From assembly GCA_016194975.1 (NCBI GenBank), contig JACQAM010000012.1, positions 1 to 64,000 of the forward strand: a stretch of DNA of 64,000 bases, in the 5' to 3' direction. Source of the DNA: Bacteroidota bacterium. Lineage in GTDB: Bacteria > Bacteroidota > Bacteroidia > Palsa-965. The notes beneath the pieces are model-generated. The model saw only the letters and a program-made list of their open reading frames with translations. It searched no databases and was not told the origin of the DNA. Positions 43,520-51,320 of this stretch are shown here, piece by piece (position 1 is the first letter of the stretch; the number at the start of each line of letters is the position of its first letter). The position numbers and the translations under genes were made by a program.

Positions 43520-44755
43520 ATGAGCACTGTAGCGGCAACATATTCACCAGGATTTTATGAGCGTACCGTACTCGATATGCTCGGAAAAATGGAGTACGGT
43601 AATCTGTCGCTTCGTTTGCCATCGGGAGAAAGGCTGGATCTCGGCAATGGTTCGGGAAATATTTCTGCTGAAGTTGAAATTACCGATCCCGATTTTTTCC
43701 GCCAATGTGTTTTGTTCGGTGATGTTGGTTTCGGTGAAAGTTATGTGAATGGTTTGTGGGAAACATCTTCAGTCACCAATGTCATCAAATGGTTTTTGCT
43801 GAATATCGACCAGGCGCCAAATGTTTCCGGTAGCGAAGTAAAAACTTTTGCACTCGGATTGCTGCGTATTTTCAACAAACTTTATCATGTGAAACGTGCC
43901 AATACAACTGCGACCGCGAAAAAAAATATTGAAGAACATTATGATCTCAGCAATGATTTTTTTGCAGCATGGCTCGATCCGACTATGACTTATTCTTCCG
44001 CTTTTTTTGAACGCGAAAATTATTCGCTGGAAGAAGCGCAGCAGGCGAAATATGATCGTCTTGCTAAGCTGATGAATTTAAAACCACAACATCATGTGCT
44101 CGAGATCGGGAGCGGGTGGGGTGGAAATGCAATTCACATGGCGAAGAATTATGGATGCGCGGTCACGAGCATTACTATTTCAAAGGAACAACAGAAACTC
44201 GCGGCGGAAAGAGTGGCTGCTGCCGGCTTGAGTGAGCGCGTTAAGGTTGTGTTGCAGGACTACCGCAATATGGAAGGCCAATTCGATCGCATTGTAAGTG
44301 TAGAAATGCTGGAAGCAGTAGGCGCACAATTCTACGATATTTATTTCCGGCAGGTGCATCGTCTGCTGAAGAGAAACGGCGTCGTTGCGTTGCAGGTGAT
44401 TACTTGTCCCGATTCGCGCTTTGAAGAATTGCGCAAGGGTGTTGACTGGATACAGAAACATATTTTTCCGGGATCACTGCTTCCTTCTGTGGGTGCGCTC
44501 AATCGCGCGATCAATAACACGGGCGATCTCACGCTTGTAGATATGAAAGATCTCGGCCAGGATTATGCGCGCACGCTCGCTGTGTGGAGAGAAAATTTCA
44601 ACCGTGAAAAAGAAAAAATAAATGCGCTCGGCTTCGATGAACGTTTCCGCCGCAAATGGAATTATTATCTCTCCTATTGTGAAGCGGCGTTTGCAATGAG
44701 AAATATCAACGTGATGCAGATGGTGTACAGCAGGCCGAATAATCTTTCGTTCTAG
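43520..44755 (+). CDS. cfa: Cyclopropane-fatty-acyl-phospholipid synthase-family methyltransferase
   Basis: This protein of about 411 residues has a SAM motif VLEIGSGWGGNAIHMA near 195, followed by VTSITISKEQ and later SVEMLEAVG. It ends YCEAAFAMRNINVMQMVYSRP, typical of CFA synthases. The start at 43520 is preferred to the longer frame overlapping the lipoprotein gene. These enzymes transfer a methylene from SAM to unsaturated acyl chains in phospholipids. A neighbouring FAD protein and DUF1365 gene fit a modified-lipid pathway such as cyclopropane or furan fatty acids. A second CFA-like gene is at the right edge. Confidence 0.93.
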   Translation: MSTVAATYSPGFYERTVLDMLGKMEYGNLSLRLPSGERLDLGNGSGNISAEVEITDPDFFRQCVLFGDVGFGESYVNGLWETSSVTNVIKWFLLNIDQAPNVSGSEVKTFALGLLRIFNKLYHVKRANTTATAKKNIEEHYDLSNDFFAAWLDPTMTYSSAFFERENYSLEEAQQAKYDRLAKLMNLKPQHHVLEIGSGWGGNAIHMAKNYGCAVTSITISKEQQKLAAERVAAAGLSERVKVVLQDYRNMEGQFDRIVSVEMLEAVGAQFYDIYFRQVHRLLKRNGVVALQVITCPDSRFEELRKGVDWIQKHIFPGSLLPSVGALNRAINNTGDLTLVDMKDLGQDYARTLAVWRENFNREKEKINALGFDERFRRKWNYYLSYCEAAFAMRNINVMQMVYSRPNNLSF

Positions 44756-44756
44756 T

Positions 44757-44816
44757 TATGAGTTATGAGTTATGGGTGAAATTGAATTTCAGAATAACCC
44801 ATAACTTATTTCCGGA
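44757..44816. repeat. 8-bp tandem words and inverted partner after cfa
   Basis: The 8-bp word GAGTTATG recurs from 44757 onward, ending in GAGTTATGGGT. Complements of GTTATGGGT follow at about 44796-44805 (AACCCATAAC), giving a stem that could terminate the cfa transcript. Confidence 0.5.
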
Positions 44817-44821
44817 ACCCA

Positions 44822-44829
44822 TAACTTTG
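44822..44829 (+). promoter_or_regulatory. -7 box for the rluF-like gene
   Basis: TAACTTTG matches TAnnTTTG. It lies 15 bp before the GTG start at 44845, giving a predicted leader of about 8-10 bases. A -33 TTTG is not seen. Confidence 0.5.
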
Positions 44830-44844
44830 CAATTAAATTAACCT

Positions 44845-45564
44845 GTGTCAAAAACAATTCGTCTTAGAACTTTCATTGCGCGTCATTTCAATCTCTCCAA
44901 CCGGAAAGCAGATCTTATGATCGGGGAAGGGCGTGTGCGTGTGAATGGGGAAGCGGAATCGCCGGCGTATAAAATTGAATCATGGTGCGAAGTTGTTGTG
45001 GATGGAAAAATAATTCAGCCGCTTAAAGAATTTCACTATGTGCGTTTTTACAAACCGCGCGGAATTGAGTGTACACTCAATGAAGAAATAGAAAATAACC
45101 TGAGGACAGTTTTTAATTTCCCGGTGAAATTATTCCCGGTTGGGAGACTGGATAAAGAATCGGAAGGGCTTCTGCTGATGACCGACGACGGCGATCTATA
45201 CAGCAAAATCGCATGGAGCGAAAAAGAAAAAGAGAAAGAATATTTTGTGACTGTGCATAAAGAGATCGATGATGATTTTGTAAAAAAAATGTCAGGCGGA
45301 ATAGAAATACTCGGGAGGAAAACAAAACCGGCAAAAATTATTCCCTTGAAAGAGGATCCGTTTTCTTTTCACATGATCATCACACAGGGAATGAACAGGC
45401 AGATAAGAAGAATGTGTTACAAGCTGGGATTCGGTGTTCGTGTGCTGAAGAGAATCCGTATCGATAATATTTTTCTTGGGGAATTGGAAAGTGGAGAATG
45501 GGAGGAAATTCAGTTGTCAGCGGCAGTAGGCAGTAATCAGCGGCAGTTGTCAGCGGCAATTTAG
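44845..45564 (+). CDS. Pseudouridine synthase of the RsuA/RluF group
   Basis: This 239-residue protein has an S4 domain (RTFIARHFNLSNRKADLMI, RVRVNG), the catalytic GRLDKESEGLLLMTDDG, and TQGMNRQIRRMCYKLGF. The last motif resembles RluF, which modifies 23S rRNA. The start is GTG. Its last 16 residues (LSAAVGSNQRQLSAAI) are encoded by short DNA repeats and overlap the end of the convergent epimerase gene, so the natural C terminus may be earlier. Confidence 0.88.
   Translation: MSKTIRLRTFIARHFNLSNRKADLMIGEGRVRVNGEAESPAYKIESWCEVVVDGKIIQPLKEFHYVRFYKPRGIECTLNEEIENNLRTVFNFPVKLFPVGRLDKESEGLLLMTDDGDLYSKIAWSEKEKEKEYFVTVHKEIDDDFVKKMSGGIEILGRKTKPAKIIPLKEDPFSFHMIITQGMNRQIRRMCYKLGFGVRVLKRIRIDNIFLGELESGEWEEIQLSAAVGSNQRQLSAAI
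45520..45562. repeat. GTCAGCGGCA-type direct repeats spanning a stop codon
   Basis: The word CAGCGGCA occurs three times within about 40 bp at the 3' end of the rluF-like gene. The repeats cover its stop codon (45562-45564) and the stop of the convergent epimerase gene (from 45550). Confidence 0.7.
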
Positions 45565-46416
45565 AAGACTTTCTTTCCAGCTTCGTAATTCGATCCCTAG
45601 TTTTTCCAGGTCTTTTTTCGACGAAACTTTTTCCATTTGCTTTAAACCGAGTAAATTATCTTTTGTGACCGGCAATTCAATTCCCATGGAGGAAGCTGTA
45701 CTGATCAGAAAAGAAGCGATCCCGAAACCGGCTCGGACGAATCTTGGTTTTTTGCCGAGTTTTTCGCAGAGCAGTGAATAGAATTCACGATAGGCAATGG
45801 GTTCATCTTCGGCGATCACGAATTTTCCGGTTTGTTTTTCATTGCTAATTTTCCGGATCGCATGCACGAGATCATCGATGTGAACAGTTTGCACCGGTTG
45901 TTTCCCATCGCCGAATAACGGAATGATATTTTTCTTTTCCAGGTATTTTTTCATCGACGAGAAAAGTCCGCCATTGCCGAGAACAAGTCCTGCGCGCACT
46001 ACGCACGAATCTTTCCCTGAAAAAAGTTTTTCAATTTCAAATTTCTGTTTCCCATATTCCGATAACGCATTCTCCTTCGAGGAAAGCGAAGAAATAAAAA
46101 TCTGGTGACAATTCAGTTGTCCTTTGAGATGATCGAGAATAAATTTTGTCGCTTTAAGATTTATTTCGGATATATTTTTTCCTTTTTGCTGCTTTACGTA
46201 TCCTGCGTGAATGAATGCATCGAATTGTTCTCCGAGTCCGGGAAGTGAAGGATTTTCAAAATCGAAAGGAATATACTTTACGCCATTGATCTTTCTCTCC
46301 GGAATTTTCCTGGCAAGCGCCGTAACTTCCCACCCTTCACGAAAAAAAATATTCTGCACATGAGATCCGATGAATCCTGTTGCGCCGGTGAGGAGAAGTT
46401 TTTTTGTAGCGGGCAT
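45550..46416 (-). CDS. NAD-dependent epimerase/dehydratase-type protein
   Basis: This protein of about 288 residues has the Rossmann motif LLTGATGFIGSH at the N terminus, then LNCHQIFISSLSS and YGKQKFEIEKLF, where the Tyr and Lys fit the YxxxK catalytic pair of extended SDRs. The start at 46416 avoids an upstream shadow and leaves a 4-bp gap to the GMC gene. Its convergent neighbour overlaps it by 15 bp. Substrate unknown. Confidence 0.88.
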   Translation of the reverse strand: MPATKKLLLTGATGFIGSHVQNIFFREGWEVTALARKIPERKINGVKYIPFDFENPSLPGLGEQFDAFIHAGYVKQQKGKNISEINLKATKFILDHLKGQLNCHQIFISSLSSKENALSEYGKQKFEIEKLFSGKDSCVVRAGLVLGNGGLFSSMKKYLEKKNIIPLFGDGKQPVQTVHIDDLVHAIRKISNEKQTGKFVIAEDEPIAYREFYSLLCEKLGKKPRFVRAGFGIASFLISTASSMGIELPVTKDNLLGLKQMEKVSSKKDLEKLGIELRSWKESLLNCR

Positions 46417-46420
46417 TTTT

Positions 46421-48028
46421 TCAGTTCCTGGAATTGTTTGCAGCAATATGCGCATTAGCCATTAACGAAAGCGTTAATCCTTTAGCAGGGAGAAAAGTAA
46501 ATCCCGATCCATCGGCTACAAAAACATTTTTAGTTCCGTACAATTTTCCGGACGGATGAAGTGAGAATTCTTTTTCTGTTTCAGAAAACGGCAATATTCC
46601 TGCATAATGAATACTTGCACCTGCGGGAGGTTTTACTGTTTTTAATTTCCATGCACCGAGTTTTCGTAAAGCCACGGCGTATTCTTTTTCACGAAGTGAA
46701 ACTTCCTGATCTGCTTCACCGCGGTTATAGTCGGCATGAAGGCGATCTCCCGTTGGTGAATTCGGATCGTTGCTCAGAAAAAGATGTTGTCCTTCATGAA
46801 AAATTTCCGGGTGATGAATTCCGGCAATGACAAGAGCAGGAGCAATATGTTGCATAAAAATTCTTCCGTCGCGGAAATTTAGCGGCGTTTCACGGATCAA
46901 ACGGAAAAGCATCAGCGACCGATACGTGTAGAGCGAAGCCATTGCAATATCATTTTCTTTTCCGTCGCGATCATGAAAAAGTGAGAGTTGGGCAAAACCA
47001 AGTTCTTTTTCATTCATTCCTTTTCCCAGTCGCGAAGGAACAATGCAGGGCATATACGTGTAAGGATTGCAGAGCAGCGGAAGTTTTTTTTGTTTTCCTC
47101 CTGCGAGAGAACGCATAACGATCCGCGCAGTTCCGAGTACACCCGGAGCCAGAAGGAGTTTGCGGCAGGAAAATATTTTATTTTCGTTCGCGCCTATGCG
47201 CAGCGCATGTACGCGAATGAGATTTTCTTCTTCTGAAAAATGGGTGACCAACCAGCCGCTCTCATAGTGCACGTTATTTTTTTTCTTCAGTTCATCGATC
47301 GTGAATGCAGGACGATAAGCAGCTTTTTCAAGATCATCGTAAAAATCCATATCGCGCAAAGCAATTGGGCGCCTTCCGTTTTTTTCTTCAGTCAATAAAG
47401 CTAACGCCGGCCTCCCGAGAAAAAATCCTTTTTCATTGAGGATTTTTCTTTTTGCTCCATATTTTTTCTGAAGAACTTCCGCTGTTGCATCGGGTGGAGG
47501 AGAAGGTTGAAGATCGCGGAGATAAGCGCCGGTGAATTTCCTGGCGTCGTCGTCTGTGCTGCAAATTCCTATTCTATCAGCGATTATTTGATAACCCGCT
47601 TTCATTTTATCAATGGGAAGTCCGGCGAGTTTCAATTCATTATCAGAAAAAACGCAACAACCTAATCCCCATCCGCCTCCGAGTCCGCCGGGAGAAAGGC
47701 TTTCCATCGGGAAAAAACTTTCACTGGAAAGCGGAAGATATTTTTCAACCTGCGCAACCAGGTGCATGCGCGCCGGCGTGAGTTGCGCGCCTGTGCCTAA
47801 TTCATCTTCCGGAATGGATTCAAAATCATCACCGAGAAAATAGCGATGCTGTTCTTTGTCGTTAGCACGTAATTCAGAAAAAGTTTTTGCCGGTTGTAAT
47901 TCCCCGTAATGATCATCACGCACTCCGCCATCGATGATTAGAATTTCTTCTCCCGCGTCAGCGAGCGTCTGTGCGGCCATTGCGCCCGTGCATCCGCTGC
48001 CGACAATTATGTAATCTATAATCTCCAA
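46421..48028 (-). CDS. GMC-type FAD oxidoreductase
   Basis: This protein of about 535 residues has a FAD-binding start (YIIVGSGCTGAMAAQ), LSPGGLGGGWGLG, and a C-terminal SIHYAGILPF with ADGSGFTFLPAKGLTLSLMANAHIAAN, giving the His and Asn of the GMC active site. The TTG at 48028 is preferred over the longer ATG frame at 48091, because the upstream extension comes from repetitive sequence and a TACTTTCG box lies 5 bp before the TTG. The pair with the epimerase is an operon. Confidence 0.84.
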   Translation of the reverse strand: MEIIDYIIVGSGCTGAMAAQTLADAGEEILIIDGGVRDDHYGELQPAKTFSELRANDKEQHRYFLGDDFESIPEDELGTGAQLTPARMHLVAQVEKYLPLSSESFFPMESLSPGGLGGGWGLGCCVFSDNELKLAGLPIDKMKAGYQIIADRIGICSTDDDARKFTGAYLRDLQPSPPPDATAEVLQKKYGAKRKILNEKGFFLGRPALALLTEEKNGRRPIALRDMDFYDDLEKAAYRPAFTIDELKKKNNVHYESGWLVTHFSEEENLIRVHALRIGANENKIFSCRKLLLAPGVLGTARIVMRSLAGGKQKKLPLLCNPYTYMPCIVPSRLGKGMNEKELGFAQLSLFHDRDGKENDIAMASLYTYRSLMLFRLIRETPLNFRDGRIFMQHIAPALVIAGIHHPEIFHEGQHLFLSNDPNSPTGDRLHADYNRGEADQEVSLREKEYAVALRKLGAWKLKTVKPPAGASIHYAGILPFSETEKEFSLHPSGKLYGTKNVFVADGSGFTFLPAKGLTLSLMANAHIAANNSRN

Positions 48029-48054
48029 TGATACGAAAGTACGAATTGAGAATG

Positions 48055-48130
48055 GAAGAAACTGAGAATAGAAGAAGTTGAGAATTATCATTCATAGTTC
48101 CATCCTCCCATTCTCAGTTCTTATTCTTCA
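48055..48130. repeat. Inverted GAGAAT-type repeats upstream of the GMC gene
   Basis: Direct words GAATGGAAGAAACTGAGAAT and AGTTGAGAAT are followed, after about 25 bp, by complements ATTCTCAGTTC. They form a stem between the 2TM gene (stop at 48114) and the GMC gene, and may terminate the upstream operon. Confidence 0.5.
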
Positions 48131-48440
48131 GTTTTTCAAATTCTTTTTCAATAGCATCCCATTTATTACTCACATAAGAATTGTAATAATCGAATGCAAC
48201 ACCAATTCCCCATCCCAGTGTCATGAAGATCGGCCAGGGAAACATCCATCGGTGCATGTGACCATTGACATCGACAGAAGCCATTCCATCCATTTCTGGT
48301 CCGTGGTGTATCCATTGCAGGATCCAGACGGCCCAAACGAACGCGTTAATGATGAGATAAACAAAAAGATGGCGGCGAAAACTAACGCGCTTCTTTGCGA
48401 TCTTCCAGAGGAGTTGATCTTTTTCGGTGAGGTTTTCCAT
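48114..48440 (-). CDS. 2TM domain membrane protein
   Basis: This 108-residue protein has two hydrophobic segments, with RRHLFVYLIINAFVWAVW in the first and PWPIFMTLGWGIGVAFDYY in the second. A short HHGPEMDGM loop is between them. It fits the 2TM domain of histidine-kinase-linked or stand-alone proteins. The gene is last in the run 49359-48114. Confidence 0.85.
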   Translation of the reverse strand: MENLTEKDQLLWKIAKKRVSFRRHLFVYLIINAFVWAVWILQWIHHGPEMDGMASVDVNGHMHRWMFPWPIFMTLGWGIGVAFDYYNSYVSNKWDAIEKEFEKLKNKN

Positions 48441-48482
48441 AGTGGTTTGTTTTTAGATTTTGATGTTTTCTGTGGTCATTCC

Positions 48483-48770
48483 CTATTTAAGATAATCCTG
48501 AATTGCGGATACATATTCTTTAAAAGCTTTTGTTCCTTTCGATGTGATCCTGCAAATAGTGAGCGGATAATTATCGCGAAATTTTTTTTCTACATCAATG
48601 TAACCCGTTTCTTTCAGTTTCTGTATTTGTATACTGAGATTGCCAGCGGTTGATTCTGTTTTTTCTTTCAGGTAATTGAATTCCGCTTCTTTCACGGAAA
48701 TGAGAATGGAAACAACGGCAAGACGCAGTTGCGAATGAAGAACAGGATCGAGATCTTTAAACGGCTTCAT
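48483..48770 (-). CDS. Small winged-helix transcriptional regulator
   Basis: This 95-residue protein has a winged-helix core: LRLAVVSILISVKEAEFNYLKE, then TAGNLSIQIQKLKETGYIDVEKKF and RITSKGTKAFKEY. It resembles the HTH_34/MarR-like regulators often found with small membrane proteins. It overlaps the end of the upstream membrane gene by 14 bp and may regulate the trio. Confidence 0.88.
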   Translation of the reverse strand: MKPFKDLDPVLHSQLRLAVVSILISVKEAEFNYLKEKTESTAGNLSIQIQKLKETGYIDVEKKFRDNYPLTICRITSKGTKAFKEYVSAIQDYLK

Positions 48771-49359
48771 TATTTTCCCGTTTGTATTTCGCGTTCAGCA
48801 AATGGCCGGGAACAATGTAGCCGGCAAGAACAGCGAAGGAAAGCAACAGGATCAACTCGTATGTGTGAATGTAAAATCCTGCAATGGAACAGCACCAGTC
48901 TATGATGCCGCCAATGATGAGGGGGCGGAATTTCAATGCACCTCCCGAAATGAACAGCCACATTCCGTACACCATCATGATCATCGGGTAAGCAAGTTCC
49001 CAGCCGCCGAAGTAAGAAGAGAAAACAAGAACAATGAATAATGCTACCATGAATGCAATGCCCACATATTTCAGCAATTCGCCGGTGTATGTTTTCACTT
49101 GCTCTCTCTTACTTCTTCTCTTTCCGGCGATCGTGGAAATAATTCCGCCAGCCGGCATTAGAATGGCCCACGTAAGTGAACTCTGGTTGGGATAACCAAG
49201 TTTAATAAGCACATATTGTCCTACACTCGCCGCAAACACAAGCCACCCCCAGAGTAAAAAGAAAAATCCGTTGTCGCCTACTTTTCCCTGTGTGCGGCTG
49301 ATCATTTTCTGAATGATGAGGAGACTCTCCTGTTCATTCATAGGTGGATCTGTTTCCAT
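48757..49359 (-). CDS. Multi-span membrane protein in a small regulator operon
   Basis: This 200-residue protein has about six hydrophobic spans. A cytoplasmic N terminus (NEQESLLIIQKMISRTQGKV) and a charged KRRSKREQVK loop are visible. No family was recognised. Its 3' end overlaps the winged-helix regulator by 14 bp, so translation is coupled. The gene set looks like a membrane-protein and regulator module. Confidence 0.82.
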   Translation of the reverse strand: METDPPMNEQESLLIIQKMISRTQGKVGDNGFFFLLWGWLVFAASVGQYVLIKLGYPNQSSLTWAILMPAGGIISTIAGKRRSKREQVKTYTGELLKYVGIAFMVALFIVLVFSSYFGGWELAYPMIMMVYGMWLFISGGALKFRPLIIGGIIDWCCSIAGFYIHTYELILLLSFAVLAGYIVPGHLLNAKYKRENNEAV

Positions 49360-49391
49360 TTAATTATAATTTTAATTGAAATTGATCAGGA

Positions 49392-50426
49392 TCAGTTTGA
49401 AATTGTTTTGATGATAATTATATCGTGGCCTGGCGCGGATGAAATAATGCGAACGATGAGCATTTCACCGGGAGAAATATTCCGAAGCGAAAAACCGGTC
49501 TGCGATCCTTCGGTTTTACCTGTGAAAGAATTCTGCGCAAGCAATTTTCCATTTATGTCAAAAAGCTCTGCCGTATAGTTTTTTCCGTTTTCAAAATTTC
49601 CATTCACCGACAAAACACCATTTTGCTCATATAGATAAGCGTGGAGCATTTCATCGTGGCTGGCAATACCGGTCGCATTTTCGAAGAGGAGCGTTCTTGC
49701 AGTTACCGTGGTGTCATTATAAACGGAAGAATTAACGATGGTACTGTCGTAACGAAAAATAGCGGCATGACTATTCGCCTGGAACCATGCAATGGAAACG
49801 ACCTTTACAGTCATGATTATTCCGAATGAAAGCGAAGTATCAGTAAAATACTGAGAGAACTTTACACGGCAAACATTTGTGTAGGTTCCGGAAGGCAGCG
49901 TTAAAGTTCCATACGAATCTGCATCGGTCGTGGACCAACCTGAACCGGAATAATTCTGTGCAGAAATAGTATAGGCATGACGCATATTGTCGGTCATAAA
50001 ATCTCCGTATGCAAAAGGGCGTGTGATGGAAACGTAGGGATCGGAATAAGTCATCACCATTCCGTTTACAGAATCAACCAGTCCCACCATGATACTGGAG
50101 TCAGCGGTCATTCTCTGAAATATTTTTGTGCCGTCACTGTTCCGTTCACAAACATTCGCTCCGGGATAAGTGGCGGCATAGGATGTTTGAGATGGAAGAA
50201 TAGTATTTTGTGTCAACGTATCTGTGAATGACAAACTGCTGAAGTTCCACGTTGAATTCGGGCCCTGTGCAATGGGGCCCACGCTCAGCGGATCAATATT
50301 TCTGTATTGCGCACTTGCGCCGGGCATGTAATAATCGGCGTTCAGAAGTACGGGCGGTTGCGCGTGCGTGAGAAGCGGAAAGAAAATCGCTGCTGCGAGA
50401 ATGATTTTTTGTGTAATGGTTTTCAT
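49392..50426 (-). CDS. T9SS type A cargo protein of unknown function
   Basis: This 344-residue protein has a signal peptide (IILAAAIFFPLLTHAQ). A beta-rich domain with TSYAATYPGANVC and YAYTISAQNYSG-type strands follows. The last 75 residues resemble a type A sorting domain (VLSVNGNFENG, AELFDINGKLL, PGEMLIVRI). No catalytic motif was recognised. Confidence 0.78.
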   Translation of the reverse strand: MKTITQKIILAAAIFFPLLTHAQPPVLLNADYYMPGASAQYRNIDPLSVGPIAQGPNSTWNFSSLSFTDTLTQNTILPSQTSYAATYPGANVCERNSDGTKIFQRMTADSSIMVGLVDSVNGMVMTYSDPYVSITRPFAYGDFMTDNMRHAYTISAQNYSGSGWSTTDADSYGTLTLPSGTYTNVCRVKFSQYFTDTSLSFGIIMTVKVVSIAWFQANSHAAIFRYDSTIVNSSVYNDTTVTARTLLFENATGIASHDEMLHAYLYEQNGVLSVNGNFENGKNYTAELFDINGKLLAQNSFTGKTEGSQTGFSLRNISPGEMLIVRIISSAPGHDIIIIKTISN

Positions 50427-50480
50427 GTTGGTTGTGATTTGTGAGTTATGATTTGTGAGTTATGAGTTATGAGAAGTTGT
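50427..50480. repeat. GTGAGTTATGA-type direct repeats
   Basis: GTGAGTTATGA and GAGTTATGA words recur about four times upstream of 49392-50426. They resemble the repeats near 44757 but are not identical. No gene is seen. Confidence 0.6.
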
Positions 50481-50512
50481 TATTTGGAATTTTTGTTTTG
50501 GAATTTGTCATT

Positions 50513-51193
50513 TCATTTACATTGTGCCAGCATATCGTCCGCTTGTTTTTTTCCCCATTTAGGATGAATGCTGCTTGCCGGTACGAATGTTCCGAATTTT
50601 TTTTGTGCATCTTCCAGTATCGGTTTCGCTTTGTCTTTTCCTCCACCGAAAGCTTTCGGTGTATAAAATAATCCTTGTCCGCGCAACAAATAAATTCTGG
50701 GATTTTCCGCATTGAATTTCTGAGCAGAGTCAAGTAACGATGCCGACTGGGGTCCGTCTTTCGATCCGCGCGACATTGGATTCACGCGTATGCGCGATGA
50801 AAAACACAAGGAACGCAGAATGAAAATTTCTGACTTCTCTGTATTCACTGTATCCCATCGTTTGTCCGGGTTAAGTGAATCGGCGTGATCAAGCATCGAC
50901 CAGGCCTGGTCGCAATAGTCATCTACTTTTTTTGTATCGCAGGTGAATGATTCCATGATCAGGCAGAGCGACATGTAATAAGAAGGCAACCATTCTTTCT
51001 TCTCGGCATTTCCCAACCGCTCGAATCCGTTGTAACATTGCTGGTATGTGGATGGAAGTGTGGCCGTATCGAGCACAGCGATCTGTTTTTCCATTGCTGA
51101 AACGAATTTCGGACTCATGGAATTTTTTGCGGTGTCTGTCTGCGAATTAGCATTCAGCGGGAACAGGAGTAATAAGGGAAGAAGATGTTTCAT
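50513..51193 (-). CDS. Secreted TPR-like protein of unknown function
   Basis: This 226-residue protein has a signal peptide (PLLLLFPLNANSQ). Helical repeats resembling tetratricopeptides are visible, for example YQQCYNGFERLGNAEKKEWLP and AQKFNAENPRIYLLRGQGLFY. It lies 112 bp after the TonB receptor on the same strand. No family was recognised. Confidence 0.75.
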   Translation of the reverse strand: MKHLLPLLLLFPLNANSQTDTAKNSMSPKFVSAMEKQIAVLDTATLPSTYQQCYNGFERLGNAEKKEWLPSYYMSLCLIMESFTCDTKKVDDYCDQAWSMLDHADSLNPDKRWDTVNTEKSEIFILRSLCFSSRIRVNPMSRGSKDGPQSASLLDSAQKFNAENPRIYLLRGQGLFYTPKAFGGGKDKAKPILEDAQKKFGTFVPASSIHPKWGKKQADDMLAQCK

Positions 51194-51264
51194 GTTTTTA
51201 TTTTTAAGTTTCGGGTTTTAAGTTACTGGTGACTGGTTAATTAATCGATCAATCTATTCTAATT

Positions 51265-51320
51265 ATATTCTCAATTCTCAATTCTCACCTCTCAGTTCTC
51301 ATCTCTCAGTTCGTATTATT
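51265..51320. repeat. ATTCTCAATTCTCA-type direct repeats
   Basis: TTCTCAATTCTCA and CTCTCAGTTCTCA words recur in the gap between the TPR-like and TonB genes, running up to the TonB stop region. The period is 8 or 16 bp. Confidence 0.6.
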
